Shown here: piece by piece, positions 8,270-17,316 of the stretch
Position numbering within the stretch: the stretch's first letter is position 1
Layout of the letters: every line of letters starts with the position of its first letter
Origin: an uncultured Christensenella sp.
Lineage (GTDB): Bacteria > Bacillota > Clostridia > Christensenellales > Borkfalkiaceae
Assembly: GCA_910583545.1 (NCBI GenBank)
Contig: CAJTXM010000003.1
Span: 79,306-143,305, forward strand
Reading direction: 5' to 3'
Length of the DNA stretch: 64,000 nt
The notes under the pieces: model-generated
The model's input: only the letters and a program-made list of their open reading frames with translations
The model's database searches: none
What the model was told of the DNA's origin: nothing
Position numbers and translations under genes: made by a program

Positions 8270-11200
8270 TGAACGCAACCAACGAGCAGATTAAGGCGAT
8301 CAATCAGTCCGGCAAGGTAATAGTTTCGGCTTCCGCCGGAAGCGGAAAGACTTTTGTAATGATACAAAAGCTTGTAAAAGCTATTGAGGACGGCGCAGAT
8401 CTCGACAGCGTTTTAGCCGTGACTTTCACAAAAAAGGCGGCGGCGCAGATGAAAGAAAAACTTAAAAAAGCGCTGATTTCGGGCATAGCGGAGGCGGACG
8501 GCAAAAAGCGTCAGGCTCTGAAAGTACAGCTTTCGAAGGTTTCGTCCGCAGATATTTCCACGATACATTCGTTCTGTGCAAAGCTTTTAAGAACTTACTT
8601 TTACGCGCTGGATATAGACGGCACTTTCGACATAATGGCGTCCGACGACGCGCAGGGGCAGGAGTTCAGACAGCGAGCCGTAGACAAACTCTTTGAAAAT
8701 TATTACGAAACGGACGACGAAAATTTCAAAACCCTCCTCGCCTTTTACAGGCGGAAGAGGGGGGACGCGTATCTCAAAAATCTGATACTTTCATCCTACG
8801 AGGAGCTGAGGGTTTACAGCAACTACGAAGAGATTTTAAATATCGGCGGAACGCTGTTCACAGACGCGGGCTTCGAAAGCGTAGTTACCGCCGTAAAGAG
8901 CGAAGCGGACAGAAAATACGTAAGCCTTCTTGACGCGGTGAAATCGTTTGCCGAAGCTTTCTGCCACCCGAACAAGACGTATAAAATAATTCTCGGCGAG
9001 ATGATTTCGGCGATAGAAAAGTCGATGTCAAGCGACCTGTTTTCTGTTCCGCCGTCTTTGAGCGTAACGAGGAAACCGGCGGATAAGACAGAGGAAGAAA
9101 AGGAACTCGGTGCGCTTTTCAAGGCGTTCAGGGACGAAATAAATTCTCAGTTCAAGGCAGTTCGCGCGGATATATGCGACAGGGAAACCGAAAAAGACAG
9201 GTTTTTGAAAAGCGGAATCGCGGCCAGGGCTTTTACCGCGGTAATTAAAGATTTTGAAAGAGAGTACGCGCAGATAAAGAGGGACGAGAACAAGCTCGAC
9301 TACGGCGATCTGGAACACTTCTGTCTGAAACTGTTTCAGAACAGGGCGATAGCCGAAGAAATTAAAAGTAAGTATTCCTTCGTTTTCGTCGACGAATATC
9401 AGGACGTGAACGCGGTTCAGGAGGAGATAATAAGGTCTGTCGGCGGAGACAGCGTCTTTCTGGTCGGCGATAAAAAACAGGCAATATACGGCTTCCGCGG
9501 AAGCTGTTCCGATTACTTCGATAAAAAGTTTGCAGAGCTTGAAAAAAGCTCCGGCGCGCTTCTTCTTCCGCACAATTTCCGCTCGGCGGAAAATATCATT
9601 AAATTCGTAAACAAAACTTTTTCAACTGTGATGACGGGGGAGAGATGCGGAGTCGATTACGCTGTTAAAGAGGCTATGATATACGGCGGAAGATACGCCG
9701 ATTTCAAGGGCGAAGCCAAAATTCATATCTTCGGTAAGGACGACAAAGAAGAAGAGGAATTGAAGCTGTATTCGATTGCGGAGGCAAACCGCGAAGTCAG
9801 ACGCTCGCGCGAAGCGCTTGCCGTTCTGAAGATAGTCAAAGAAGAGCTTTCCAAAACCCACTACGACCCCGACAGGGGCGAATACGTCAGGACGGGTCAG
9901 GGCGATATATGTATCCTCACGAGAAAGCGCAACGCCGCCGCGGACGATATAGCGCGCGCGCTGATAGACGAGGGGTATTCCGTCGCAGGCGCGCAGGAGG
10001 CGGATATTCTATTCCGTCCCGAAGTCAAGAAGATGCGCGATATCCTCTCGTATATAGACAATAAACAGCAGGATATCCCTCTTGCAACCGCGCTGTTATC
10101 GCCCATAGGCGGACTTAACTGCGACGAGCTTGCGCAAATAAGATTGAAGGGCGAAGCTTTGGTTCCGCAGGCGATAAAGGACTTGGGAAGGGTGCCTTTC
10201 AGGGAGTGCTGCCGATACTATCTGAAAAGCGGAGACGCGCTTTGCGCAAAGCTGAAAAACTTTAAAACGAAGATAGAGGAGCTTCGTTCGCTTGCCGAAG
10301 TTCTGACGGCTTCCGAGCTGATAGACAGAATTTCGGAGGACACCTGCCTCGAAGCGGAGTATTCGAAAGACGGAGGCGAACGGCTGAAAAATATCCGCCG
10401 TTTTGCTGACGAGGGAGAAAATATGAGCCTTGCTCAATTTCTGGCAAAACTCAAAGGCGGCTGCAGAATAAGCGCGCCGTCGGCTTCGGCTTCCGACAGC
10501 ATAAAGATAATGACGATGCACGCGAGCAAGGGACTTGAATTTCCCGTAGTCATTATTTCGGATATATGTGCGACGTACAGGGGCAGGGACAGCGCCGAAC
10601 TTCCGCTTTCAAGCGAGTTCGGTTTTGCACCCAGATGCTTCGATACCGAGGCTATGCTCGCTTACGACACTCTGTTGAGAAGATACGTCAAACACCTCAA
10701 AGACAGGGATGAGTACAAAAACGAACTCAATCTCTTTTACGTTGCCTGCACGAGGGCTATGTGCCGTCTGCATATCTTGGCCGAGGAAATTCCCGAATAC
10801 AGTGCGGTTTCGGCGAGCGAAGCGAAGTGCTATGCCAAGCTGTTCCCCTTCGGCAATGATTGCGAAGAAATCGCCGTAGAGCGGAACGGACGGAAGAGGA
10901 CTGAAATCGGGAGCCGCGCCGAGTTCGACGGAAGTCTGTACGAGAGAATAAAATGCAGCTTCGGCAGGGGATACGACCCGTCGAACTGCGTCAAGGGTCT
11001 AATAGACGAGGTCAATCTGCCCGTAAAGAGTTCGGCAACGGCTATACTGAAAATGAGCGAAGAGGACAGGGAAAAGGCCGTACAGTTGTTTTCGGGCGAG
11101 GGTGAAACGAGCGCCGAAAAGGGAATTGCGTACCACAGGTTTCTCGAACTCTATGAAGATTTTTCGGTCAGAGACAGGGAGAGCGTGCAGAGGCAGAAAG

Positions 11201-11607
11201 ACTCGTTCCTGAAAAAGGGGCTTATTACCGAAACGCAGTACGCGCTTCTCGATACGGACACTCTTACCGAGATAGTCAATATCCCCATTTTCTCAACTCT
11301 CGGCAAAGCCGAACTTTTCCGCGAACAGGAATTTTTGTGTATGCTCCCTGCAAACGAAATACTCAACACCCGTTCGCACGACGGCGTGCTTGTTCAGGGC
11401 GCGATAGATCTGCTTGCAAAGACGGGGGACGGATATAAGGTAATAGATTACAAATATTCGCACAAAAACGATGAAGAGATTATAGCGACTTATTCTGAAC
11501 AGCTTGCGCTGTATAAAAAAGCGGTTTCGCTTATTACGCATACGCCTCCCGACAGGATAGAGACGGTCATAGTCAATATTTTCAGGAAAAGCCAAATAAA
11601 CTTATAA
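8269..11607 (+). CDS. addA: ATP-dependent helicase/nuclease subunit A
   Basis: AddA is the UvrD-like motor and second nuclease of AddAB (1112 residues, slightly shorter than the ~1230 of Bacillus). Seen in order: Walker A SASAGSGKT with Lys27, TIHSFCAKLLR (motif Ib), VFVDEYQDVN (Walker B), LVGDKKQAIYGFRGS (motif III), MTMHASKGLEFPVVI (motif V), LNLFYVACTRA (motif VI) and a C-terminal nuclease with GAIDLLAK and VIDYKYS. No iron-sulfur cluster is expected in this subunit. It starts one base inside the addB stop codon. A weak hairpin at 11617-11649 follows. Confidence 0.95.
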   Translation: MNATNEQIKAINQSGKVIVSASAGSGKTFVMIQKLVKAIEDGADLDSVLAVTFTKKAAAQMKEKLKKALISGIAEADGKKRQALKVQLSKVSSADISTIHSFCAKLLRTYFYALDIDGTFDIMASDDAQGQEFRQRAVDKLFENYYETDDENFKTLLAFYRRKRGDAYLKNLILSSYEELRVYSNYEEILNIGGTLFTDAGFESVVTAVKSEADRKYVSLLDAVKSFAEAFCHPNKTYKIILGEMISAIEKSMSSDLFSVPPSLSVTRKPADKTEEEKELGALFKAFRDEINSQFKAVRADICDRETEKDRFLKSGIAARAFTAVIKDFEREYAQIKRDENKLDYGDLEHFCLKLFQNRAIAEEIKSKYSFVFVDEYQDVNAVQEEIIRSVGGDSVFLVGDKKQAIYGFRGSCSDYFDKKFAELEKSSGALLLPHNFRSAENIIKFVNKTFSTVMTGERCGVDYAVKEAMIYGGRYADFKGEAKIHIFGKDDKEEEELKLYSIAEANREVRRSREALAVLKIVKEELSKTHYDPDRGEYVRTGQGDICILTRKRNAAADDIARALIDEGYSVAGAQEADILFRPEVKKMRDILSYIDNKQQDIPLATALLSPIGGLNCDELAQIRLKGEALVPQAIKDLGRVPFRECCRYYLKSGDALCAKLKNFKTKIEELRSLAEVLTASELIDRISEDTCLEAEYSKDGGERLKNIRRFADEGENMSLAQFLAKLKGGCRISAPSASASDSIKIMTMHASKGLEFPVVIISDICATYRGRDSAELPLSSEFGFAPRCFDTEAMLAYDTLLRRYVKHLKDRDEYKNELNLFYVACTRAMCRLHILAEEIPEYSAVSASEAKCYAKLFPFGNDCEEIAVERNGRKRTEIGSRAEFDGSLYERIKCSFGRGYDPSNCVKGLIDEVNLPVKSSATAILKMSEEDREKAVQLFSGEGETSAEKGIAYHRFLELYEDFSVRDRESVQRQKDSFLKKGLITETQYALLDTDTLTEIVNIPIFSTLGKAELFREQEFLCMLPANEILNTRSHDGVLVQGAIDLLAKTGDGYKVIDYKYSHKNDEEIIATYSEQLALYKKAVSLITHTPPDRIETVIVNIFRKSQINL

Positions 11608-11662
11608 TACGACAAAATATCCGTTCTGAAATTTATTCGGAACGGATATAATTTAGTTACTT

Positions 11663-12271
11663 ATGTTCAGCAGTATTATTGAAAAAATTTATTCCTCCGT
11701 AACTTCTATATCCTTCGATACTCTCGTCTGGATAATCCTCGGCTCGTATCTCGGCGTGACCGCGCTTCTGTTTGTTCTCGCTTTCGCCGTGCCCAAAATC
11801 CGCTCAGCGGAAAAACGGCCCTATCTGTGCCTTGTAAACGCATATACCGCGGTGGTGCTTGCGGCGTTCCTTTCAAGGCAGACGCTTGCGCAGGCTGCGC
11901 TTGCCGCCGTCATATTCTGGTGTCTGGGCTATTTTTTATACGGCGTGCTGTGCTTTGTGTCCAAACCGCAGAAGGAAGAGCCGGTAAAAATTTCCGAGGT
12001 CAGCTATCTCCCCGTAAGGCAGACTCAGACTCCGCCCCAGCGCTCCGACGTGCCTGCCGCAAAATCGAGCGTAAGGTTAGAACACGCTATGTCCGTAACG
12101 GACAGACTGTTGCAGAAAAATTTAGGTAAGTCGGACAGGCAGGACCTTGAAAAACTCAAAACGACTTTGTCCGTCTTGCAGACAAAGGGCACGCTTTCCC
12201 CTGCGGAGTCCGACGTACTCAACGAAAACTTCAACGCGTTATTGAAGCTAATGGCAAAATACAATATTTGA
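11663..12271 (+). CDS. Small membrane protein with cytoplasmic helical tail, function unknown
   Basis: The 202-residue protein has hydrophobic segments at about residues 20-45, 58-80 and 82-100, then a proline/glutamine linker and a charged helical C-terminal half (about 130-202, ending LLKLMAKYNI). I do not recognise the family. The start lacks a clear Shine-Dalgarno, so initiation a few codons away is possible. It lies 55 bp after addA and ends at a bidirectional terminator; an operon with addBA is possible but the hairpin between them argues for separate expression. Confidence 0.6.
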   Translation: MFSSIIEKIYSSVTSISFDTLVWIILGSYLGVTALLFVLAFAVPKIRSAEKRPYLCLVNAYTAVVLAAFLSRQTLAQAALAAVIFWCLGYFLYGVLCFVSKPQKEEPVKISEVSYLPVRQTQTPPQRSDVPAAKSSVRLEHAMSVTDRLLQKNLGKSDRQDLEKLKTTLSVLQTKGTLSPAESDVLNENFNALLKLMAKYNI

Positions 12272-12294
12272 TATCGTTCACCGTTCGGAGTGAT

Positions 12295-12328
12295 AAAAAA
12301 ACACGGATATTCAAATCCGTGTTTTTTT
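12295..12328. terminator. Bidirectional terminator between convergent genes
   Basis: Arms AAAAAACACGGAT and ATCCGTGTTTTTTT surround a 7-nt loop, giving a T-run on both strands. It serves the gene ending at 12271 and the minus-strand phosphatase, whose stop codon it touches. Confidence 0.9.
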
Positions 12329-13388
12329 ATAAATCGAAAGCTATTGCGGTTATGTCGTCGTCGAAGGACGATTTGAAGTTTCTGAGTTTGCTCTCTAAGT
12401 TTTTTATAAATTCCTCGGCGGTGCGCGAAACCGAAAGGGTCTTGATAGCTCCGTCCGCGCCGAACATTTCGCCCCTTGCGTTTTTGCACTCCGTAACTCC
12501 GTCGGTCAACAGCACGAGGATATCGCCCTTTTTGTAAGGTATTACGTCTTCGTAGTACGAGGGGTTTTCGAACCAGTTAGAAACGGGAGGGGAATTCAGC
12601 ATAATGCGCGTAATGCCCGTGCCCGTCTTTAAAAGTATAGGAACGTTGTGTCCCGCCATAGAATAGGTGATGCTGTCGCCGTCTATTCTGACCACCGCGA
12701 CGGTGACGTAGTTTCTTTCGTCAAGGTTCAAAGACGCGAATTTGTTATTGAGGTTTTCTATTGCCTTTGCAGGCGAAAACTCGCTTTTGTCGTAAGCGGC
12801 TTTGACGAACGCAGAAAGCATACCCGCGGAAATTCCCTTGCCCGAAACGTCGGCAATAACTCCGCAGACGGAATTTCCGACAGTGAACACGTCGGGCAGA
12901 TCTCCGCCTATGTCGCGGCAGGGGATATACATATACGAATACCGCTTTCCGCCTGCCCAGTTGCCTGCCGGTAAAAGCCGTTGCTGTATGTCTTTCGCCG
13001 TCTGCAGTTCCTGCGCTATTTCAAGCTCGAAAGCGTCGTCTATAATTCCCATACACACACCGCCGCCGAGCGGTTTCACCGTAAGCGAATACGATACGTC
13101 GTGCGTGAGACTGTCGCTTTTAACTTTCTGGAAAATTCTGCGGTTGACCTGCTTGTCCTTTTTTGCCGCTTCTTCAAATGCGTCGGCAAGCTGACAGCCC
13201 TTGCAGTTTACTCCTCCGCAGTCTGCGGCATATACGCAACAGGTAGCTTCGCCTATCGAGCGCGATTTTACGGAAGGGAATAGGCTTTTAAAAGCTTCGT
13301 TCGTCAGAAGCGTATTAAGTTTTTTGTCTGCGACCATTACGGCGGTGGGTACGCCGTCTATGATCTTTTTCAAATACTTTCCCGTCAT
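12327..13388 (-). CDS. PAS-SpoIIE/PP2C-type serine phosphatase
   Basis: This 353-residue cytoplasmic protein has an N-terminal PAS-like sensor (about 1-120) and a C-terminal RsbU/SpoIIE-type PP2C phosphatase (about 140-353). Metal-binding motifs are present: CRDIGGDLPDVF, VIADVSGKGISAGM, LVLLTDGVTEC and DDDITAIAF. Such enzymes usually dephosphorylate anti-sigma-factor antagonists. The PAS part carries five cysteines in 16 residues (C50, C51, C57, C62, C65, the last two as CKGC), which suggests an iron-sulfur or metal redox sensor. It begins 3 bp after the stop of the upstream lipid-kinase gene, without its own strong ribosome site, so the two form a minus-strand operon. No antisigma partner is seen nearby. 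Confidence 0.85.
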   Translation of the reverse strand: MTGKYLKKIIDGVPTAVMVADKKLNTLLTNEAFKSLFPSVKSRSIGEATCCVYAADCGGVNCKGCQLADAFEEAAKKDKQVNRRIFQKVKSDSLTHDVSYSLTVKPLGGGVCMGIIDDAFELEIAQELQTAKDIQQRLLPAGNWAGGKRYSYMYIPCRDIGGDLPDVFTVGNSVCGVIADVSGKGISAGMLSAFVKAAYDKSEFSPAKAIENLNNKFASLNLDERNYVTVAVVRIDGDSITYSMAGHNVPILLKTGTGITRIMLNSPPVSNWFENPSYYEDVIPYKKGDILVLLTDGVTECKNARGEMFGADGAIKTLSVSRTAEEFIKNLESKLRNFKSSFDDDITAIAFDL

Positions 13389-13391
13389 ATT

Positions 13392-14264
13392 TTAAATTGC
13401 AGTATAAATTTTTAACTTGTTCGTTATTATTTTTGCTTTTATCGGCACGTTTTTATACAGTTCGCCGTCTGCCTGCAATACGAAATCCGTGTCGTCGGGG
13501 ATAAATTCCACCTCTTTGACTTTGACGGCGGTGGCTTGTTTTATGCTGTTTATCTTGCCTCTCATAAGTTTTATAAACGCGCCTATGATCTTGATTTTTG
13601 AAATAAAGTCGACTATGATAAGGTCAAGATATCCGTCGTTTATTTTTGCGTCGGGGAACATTTTAATCCCTCCGCCGAACTGCCTGCCGTTTCCGACGGC
13701 GGCTATAAGCCCGAAATGCTTTTCCTCTTTTCCGTTATATCTCACGGTAAAGTCGTGGCTTTTGAACTTTATCAGGCTTACGATAAGCGAGTGAAGATAT
13801 TTCGAACGCCTGACGTTTTTTCCTGCGTAAGTGCGTTCGAGAACGTCAACGTCTATTCCCATTCCGAACGCGTTCAGACTTTTAAGTCCGTTTTCAAACT
13901 CAATAAAATCGACGTATTCCGGTTCCGAGTTTACTATAAGCTCGGCGGCCTTTACGGGGTTTTTGGGGATATGCGCCGATTCGGCAAAGTCGTTGCCCGT
14001 ACCGAGAGGGATAATTCCGACTGAGTTGTTTTCAAAATCGACAAACGAATTTATCATATCGTGCAGAGTGCCGTCACCGCCTAAAATTATAATATCGTTG
14101 CCCTTTTGCGAGGATAGCGCGGAAACGACGTCTTTTACGTCCTGTTTAAGATCGGTTATGTGCAGCTTAAATTCTTTGCCCGCCTTTTCAAATACCGATT
14201 TTACGGAATTCAATTGCCTTTGTTTCTTTTTGCAGTTTTTTCTGCTGATTATCAGATGGTACAT
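13392..14264 (-). CDS. Diacylglycerol/lipid kinase family protein (YegS/DagK type)
   Basis: The 290-residue protein has the catalytic DAGK signature LGGDGTLHDMINSF near residue 65 and PLGTGNDFA near residue 90, followed by the beta-rich C-terminal domain typical of YegS, DgkB and bmrU proteins (AVGNGRQFGGGIKMFP, LDLIIVDF). It probably phosphorylates diacylglycerol or a related lipid using ATP at the inner membrane face. The exact lipid cannot be told. It is the first gene of a two-gene operon with the PAS-SpoIIE phosphatase. The ribosome site is weak (GAGAGAAAGA). Confidence 0.88.
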   Translation of the reverse strand: MYHLIISRKNCKKKQRQLNSVKSVFEKAGKEFKLHITDLKQDVKDVVSALSSQKGNDIIILGGDGTLHDMINSFVDFENNSVGIIPLGTGNDFAESAHIPKNPVKAAELIVNSEPEYVDFIEFENGLKSLNAFGMGIDVDVLERTYAGKNVRRSKYLHSLIVSLIKFKSHDFTVRYNGKEEKHFGLIAAVGNGRQFGGGIKMFPDAKINDGYLDLIIVDFISKIKIIGAFIKLMRGKINSIKQATAVKVKEVEFIPDDTDFVLQADGELYKNVPIKAKIITNKLKIYTAI

Positions 14265-14280
14265 TTTTTCTTTCTCTCAG

Positions 14281-14688
14281 ATTAAAATTTCAAAAGGTTC
14301 ACACGCGGTTGTCGAATTAGCGCCCGGCGAAATGTTTAAAATAAACTGCGTGCGCACGACGTATAACAACAAAGCTTATAATATATCCGGCGATCATTGG
14401 CCAAATAATCCTCACTGGTCCGAATATCTTAATTTCAGTTGGAACCCAGGCACGAGTTATTTCGTAATAGACGGAGATACCCCTTCGGGGACGGAAATGC
14501 TTGTCTATAATAGTTTTCCCGATCTTTCGTCTACTGCGAATAACGGAACGTATAACGGCTACCTTAATTTTTTCACGTGGGCAAATGCAACGGCAGGATG
14601 GACGTCGCAGAACTCTCTGAGCGGTAACCTTGCCTTGAAATCTGCTAAATATTTATTTAAAGTATTTGTTGTACAGTCCTCGAATTAG
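14281..14688 (+). pseudogene. Start-less coding unit, copy 1 of a tandem pair
   Basis: In frame from 14281 the DNA encodes about 135 residues beginning QIKISKGSHAVVELAPGEMF and including NFSWNPGTSYFVIDGDTPSG and LNFFTWANA, ending at TAG 14686-14688. No start codon, ribosome site or promoter belongs to it: upstream it runs into the antisense of the lipid-kinase gene. It is homologous along its whole length to copy 2. The intact parent protein is unknown to me; the text looks like an extracytoplasmic beta-rich domain. It could be a silent donor cassette or a decayed duplicate. Confidence 0.55.
14312..14337 (+). repeat. 26-bp identical block, copy 1 (pair at 14680-14705)
   Basis: These 26 bases, encoding ELAPGEMF in frame, are identical to 14680-14705, while the rest of the two coding units differs at many sites. 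An island of identity at the 5' end of diverged copies is the pattern expected of a recombination or gene-conversion boundary. Confidence 0.8.
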
Positions 14689-15038
14689 CGCCCGGCGAAA
14701 TGTTTCAGATAAACTGTTACAGACCGAACTCTTCACATTCAAATAATACAGCCGGAGGCAACGTAGACTTCGGTCACTGGAATGCAGCCGTCAATTTTTC
14801 GTGGAACGCCGGAACGAGTTATTTCCGGATAGACGGGGATACGCCCACCGGCACCGAGATGATTGTTTATAGCAATATGGAAAGCGCAACTCATATTACC
14901 GGAAAATACAATGGCTACAATACGTTTTTCACCTGGGCAAACGCCGGTTACAATTACGGCAGTCTTTCCGAAACTCATTCTTACGGTACTATGGCTTCCG
15001 CCGTAGGTAAGTTGCCGACTGTTTTGATTATACTATAA
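14661..15038 (+). pseudogene. Start-less coding unit, copy 2 of a tandem pair
   Basis: A second frame opens after the TAA at 14658-14660 and runs to a stop at 15036-15038. It encodes VLELAPGEMFQINCYR, NFSWNAGTSYFRIDGDTPTG and NTFFTWANAGYNY, clearly homologous to copy 1 but diverged. It lies 368 bp downstream of copy 1, in a different frame. The only ATG near its start (14700) falls inside the conserved block and has no ribosome site. The unit ends 47 bp before the CCA-transferase start. Confidence 0.55.
14680..14705 (+). repeat. 26-bp identical block, copy 2 (pair at 14312-14337)
   Basis: Direct repeat of the 14312-14337 block at a distance of 368 bp, in another reading frame relative to the preceding unit. 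Confidence 0.8.
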
Positions 15039-15049
15039 ATTTTTATTTA

Positions 15050-15078
15050 TTGCAATTATTTTGAAAAAGTGTTAAAAT
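15050..15078 (+). promoter_or_regulatory. Candidate promoter of cca giving a leaderless message
   Basis: TTGCAA (15050-15055), a 17-bp spacer and TAAAAT (15073-15078) lie only 7 bases before the ATG at 15086. Transcription would begin at or next to the start codon, and no Shine-Dalgarno is present. Confidence 0.45.
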
Positions 15079-15085
15079 AAAAGAA

Positions 15086-16432
15086 ATGAAAATCGAGATA
15101 AGCGAAAAACTTTATAATTTAGCCGAAAAATGCGCTTTCCCTCTGTATATCGTCGGGGGGTACGTCCGCGACGCGCTTGCTGATCTTTTTACGCCGTCGC
15201 ACGATATAGATATCTGCGCACCCGTAAGTGCGGAAGAGTTCTGCAATACCGCAAAGAGCTGCGGTGCGGTTATCGACGCGACGTATAAGAACACGGGCAC
15301 TGTTAAGCTCGGCTTCGGAGAAGAGAAATACGAATTTACTTCTTTCCGTTCCGACGAGTATGTAAGGGGAGTGCATACGCCCGTAAAAACTTTTTTCACC
15401 GACGATATCCGCCTTGACGCAAAGCGCCGTGATTTTAAATGCAACGCGGTTTACTACGATATAGCCAAGGGCGAAATATGCGACCCTCTCGGCGGAGCGG
15501 AGGATATAAAAAACAAATCCGTTTCAACCGTCGCGGACGCGGACAAAGTTTTCGGCGAGGACGGACTGCGCCTTATGCGCCTTGCGCGGCAGTCGGCGCA
15601 GACGGGGTTTACCCCGACGAAAGAATGTATTTCGGGAGCAAAGACGAACGCAAGTCTAATTGCGGACATTTCTGCCGAAAGGGTGTATGCCGAGCTTGAC
15701 GCTATTCTGCACGCCGATAAAAAATACGGCGTCGCGGGCGCGCAGTACAGGGGTTTGAAAATTCTGGACGAAATAGGCGTTCTGGACGTAATCCTGCCCG
15801 AACTCACTCTGGGCAGAGGTATGATGCAGAACGAAGCTTACCACAGCTATGACGTTTTAGAACACTCTTTGAGGGCGGTTTTGTACGCCGACGGTGCGGT
15901 GCGTCTTTGCGCTCTTTTGCACGATATCGGCAAGCCGCGCCGTTATGCGGACAGCGGAAATTATCACGGGCACGAAAAGGAGGGCGCAAGGATAGCAAGG
16001 CAGATTTGCACGCGGTTGAAAGTTCCCAAAAAAATCGCGGAGGAGGCGGAAACGCTGACATACCTTCATATGTACGACGTGGACTTGCAGACGCGCGCAA
16101 ACAGAATAAAAAAGTTTATCGTCGATAACTTGAAAAATTTCGATAAGCTTCTGATGATAAAGCAGGCGGACTTTTCCGCCTGCAAGGACGATACTTCCGA
16201 GGCGCCCTGCGTTACAAAATGGAAGAAAATATACGGCGATATGAAAAACGGTGGCGCGCCTTTCACGCTTTCACAGCTGAAAATAAACGGCAGCGATTTA
16301 ATTGAGTCGGGCGTGCCTCCCGAAAAAATCGGGGCGATACTGAAAAGCTTTTTGTACGATTGCGTTATAGATACGCGCCTCAACGACAAAAAAACTCTTA
16401 TAAGGCGCGCGCAGAAGCTCAAATTCGATTGA
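15086..16432 (+). CDS. cca: CCA tRNA nucleotidyltransferase
   Basis: This 448-residue class II nucleotidyltransferase adds or repairs the 3'-CCA of tRNA. The head domain shows YIVGGYVRDALAD with the metal-binding pair HDIDICA, then RRDFKCNAVYYD and DPLGGAEDI (B/C motifs), EDGLRLMRLARQSAQ (nucleotide-specifying D/E motif region). The C-terminal half has an HD domain: ALLHDIGKP and NYHGHEKEGARIA. The HD domain means it could have phosphohydrolase activity as in the longer bacterial enzymes. A poly(A) polymerase is the alternative within the same family. It stands alone behind a likely leaderless promoter. Confidence 0.9.
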   Translation: MKIEISEKLYNLAEKCAFPLYIVGGYVRDALADLFTPSHDIDICAPVSAEEFCNTAKSCGAVIDATYKNTGTVKLGFGEEKYEFTSFRSDEYVRGVHTPVKTFFTDDIRLDAKRRDFKCNAVYYDIAKGEICDPLGGAEDIKNKSVSTVADADKVFGEDGLRLMRLARQSAQTGFTPTKECISGAKTNASLIADISAERVYAELDAILHADKKYGVAGAQYRGLKILDEIGVLDVILPELTLGRGMMQNEAYHSYDVLEHSLRAVLYADGAVRLCALLHDIGKPRRYADSGNYHGHEKEGARIARQICTRLKVPKKIAEEAETLTYLHMYDVDLQTRANRIKKFIVDNLKNFDKLLMIKQADFSACKDDTSEAPCVTKWKKIYGDMKNGGAPFTLSQLKINGSDLIESGVPPEKIGAILKSFLYDCVIDTRLNDKKTLIRRAQKLKFD

Positions 16433-16464
16433 CAATTCAATAAATTTAATGTAATATTTTATTA

Positions 16465-16506
16465 CCTTGCATACCGAAAGTGGTATGCCGATTAAGTCCG
16501 GGAGGT
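16465..16506 (+). promoter_or_regulatory. S6:S18 ribosomal-protein leader (autoregulation)
   Basis: The rpsF leader folds as GCATACC-GAAAGT-GGTATGC followed by CCG and the ribosome site, matching the conserved S6:S18-binding leader of rpsF operons, in which a CCG in a bulge mimics the 16S rRNA site of the S6:S18 dimer. Excess S6:S18 would block translation of the operon that encodes both proteins. Confidence 0.7.
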
Positions 16507-16514
16507 GAATATTT

Positions 16515-16799
16515 ATGAAAACTTACGAAATGCTTTACATTTTGGACGCGGCAGTTTCCGACGAGGGAAAAGAAGCGTTTGAAAAGAAGTTCGCGTCAAT
16601 CGTTGAAGCAGCGAACGGTAAGGTCGTTTCCGCAGACAAGTGGGGCGTTAAAAAGCTAGCTTATCCTATCAACTATAAGCACGACGGCTATTACGTTTTA
16701 ATGACTTTCGAAGCGGAAAGTTCGGCGGTAAAAGAGCTTGACAGAGTTGCAGGCCTTTCTTCCGAAGTTTTAAGAAGAGTAATTACGGTAAAACAATAA
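16515..16799 (+). CDS. rpsF: 30S ribosomal protein S6
   Basis: The 94-residue protein begins MKTYEMLYILDAAVSDEG, the classic S6 start, and has the internal KWGVKKLAYPINYKHDGYYVLMTF segment (split here: KWGVKKLAYPI, then HDGYYVLMTF). It binds S18 on the small-subunit platform. RBS GGGAGGTG. First gene of rpsF-ssb-rpsR. Confidence 0.97.
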   Translation: MKTYEMLYILDAAVSDEGKEAFEKKFASIVEAANGKVVSADKWGVKKLAYPINYKHDGYYVLMTFEAESSAVKELDRVAGLSSEVLRRVITVKQ

Positions 16800-16809
16800 G
16801 GTACAGAGG

Positions 16810-17223
16810 ATGAATAAAGTATTTTTAATCGGAAATTTGACCCGTGATCCGGAACTTACGGAAACAAATACGGGCGTGGCTCTCTGCCGTTTCTCGATAG
16901 CTGTAAACAGAAATTACGGCTCGGCGGACGGTGAGAGAAAAACCGACTTTTTCAACGTAGTGGCTTGGCGCGGTCTCGGCGAAACCGTTTCGCGCTATGC
17001 AAAGAAGGGCAACAAAGTTGCCGTAAGCGGTTCGATAGAACTGAGAAACTACGAGGACAGTCAGGGCGTTAAGCGTACGGGCGTCGATATCGTGGCGCAG
17101 GACGTTGAATTTCTTTCGCCCAAGGGATCCGGCGACAGCTTTGCCGACGCTTCGGCTCCTGCTTCCGACAGGAAGAGGGCAAGCTTGCAGGCGTTCGACG
17201 ACGACAGCGATATCCCTTTCTGA
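16810..17223 (+). CDS. ssb: Single-stranded DNA-binding protein
   Basis: The 137-residue protein has an OB fold (MNKVFLIGNLTRDPELTETN, then FFNVVAWRGLGETVSRYAKKG and a VSGSIELRNYED strand) and the acidic tail DDDSDIPF that recruits replication and repair proteins. It sits 10 bp after rpsF, the normal place for ssb in Bacillota. Confidence 0.97.
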   Translation: MNKVFLIGNLTRDPELTETNTGVALCRFSIAVNRNYGSADGERKTDFFNVVAWRGLGETVSRYAKKGNKVAVSGSIELRNYEDSQGVKRTGVDIVAQDVEFLSPKGSGDSFADASAPASDRKRASLQAFDDDSDIPF

Positions 17224-17316
17224 TTTTGAAAACGTTCTTACTGCAATACGGCGATAAGCTTGCGAGCGACCGTTTTTGAAATCTCAATTATTAAACAGTG
17301 AGGTCTTAAAAAGATT

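Noticed and set aside
14281..15038. Diversity-generating retroelement variable repeats
   Set aside because: No reverse transcriptase, no template/variable pair with adenine-biased changes; both copies differ at all base types.
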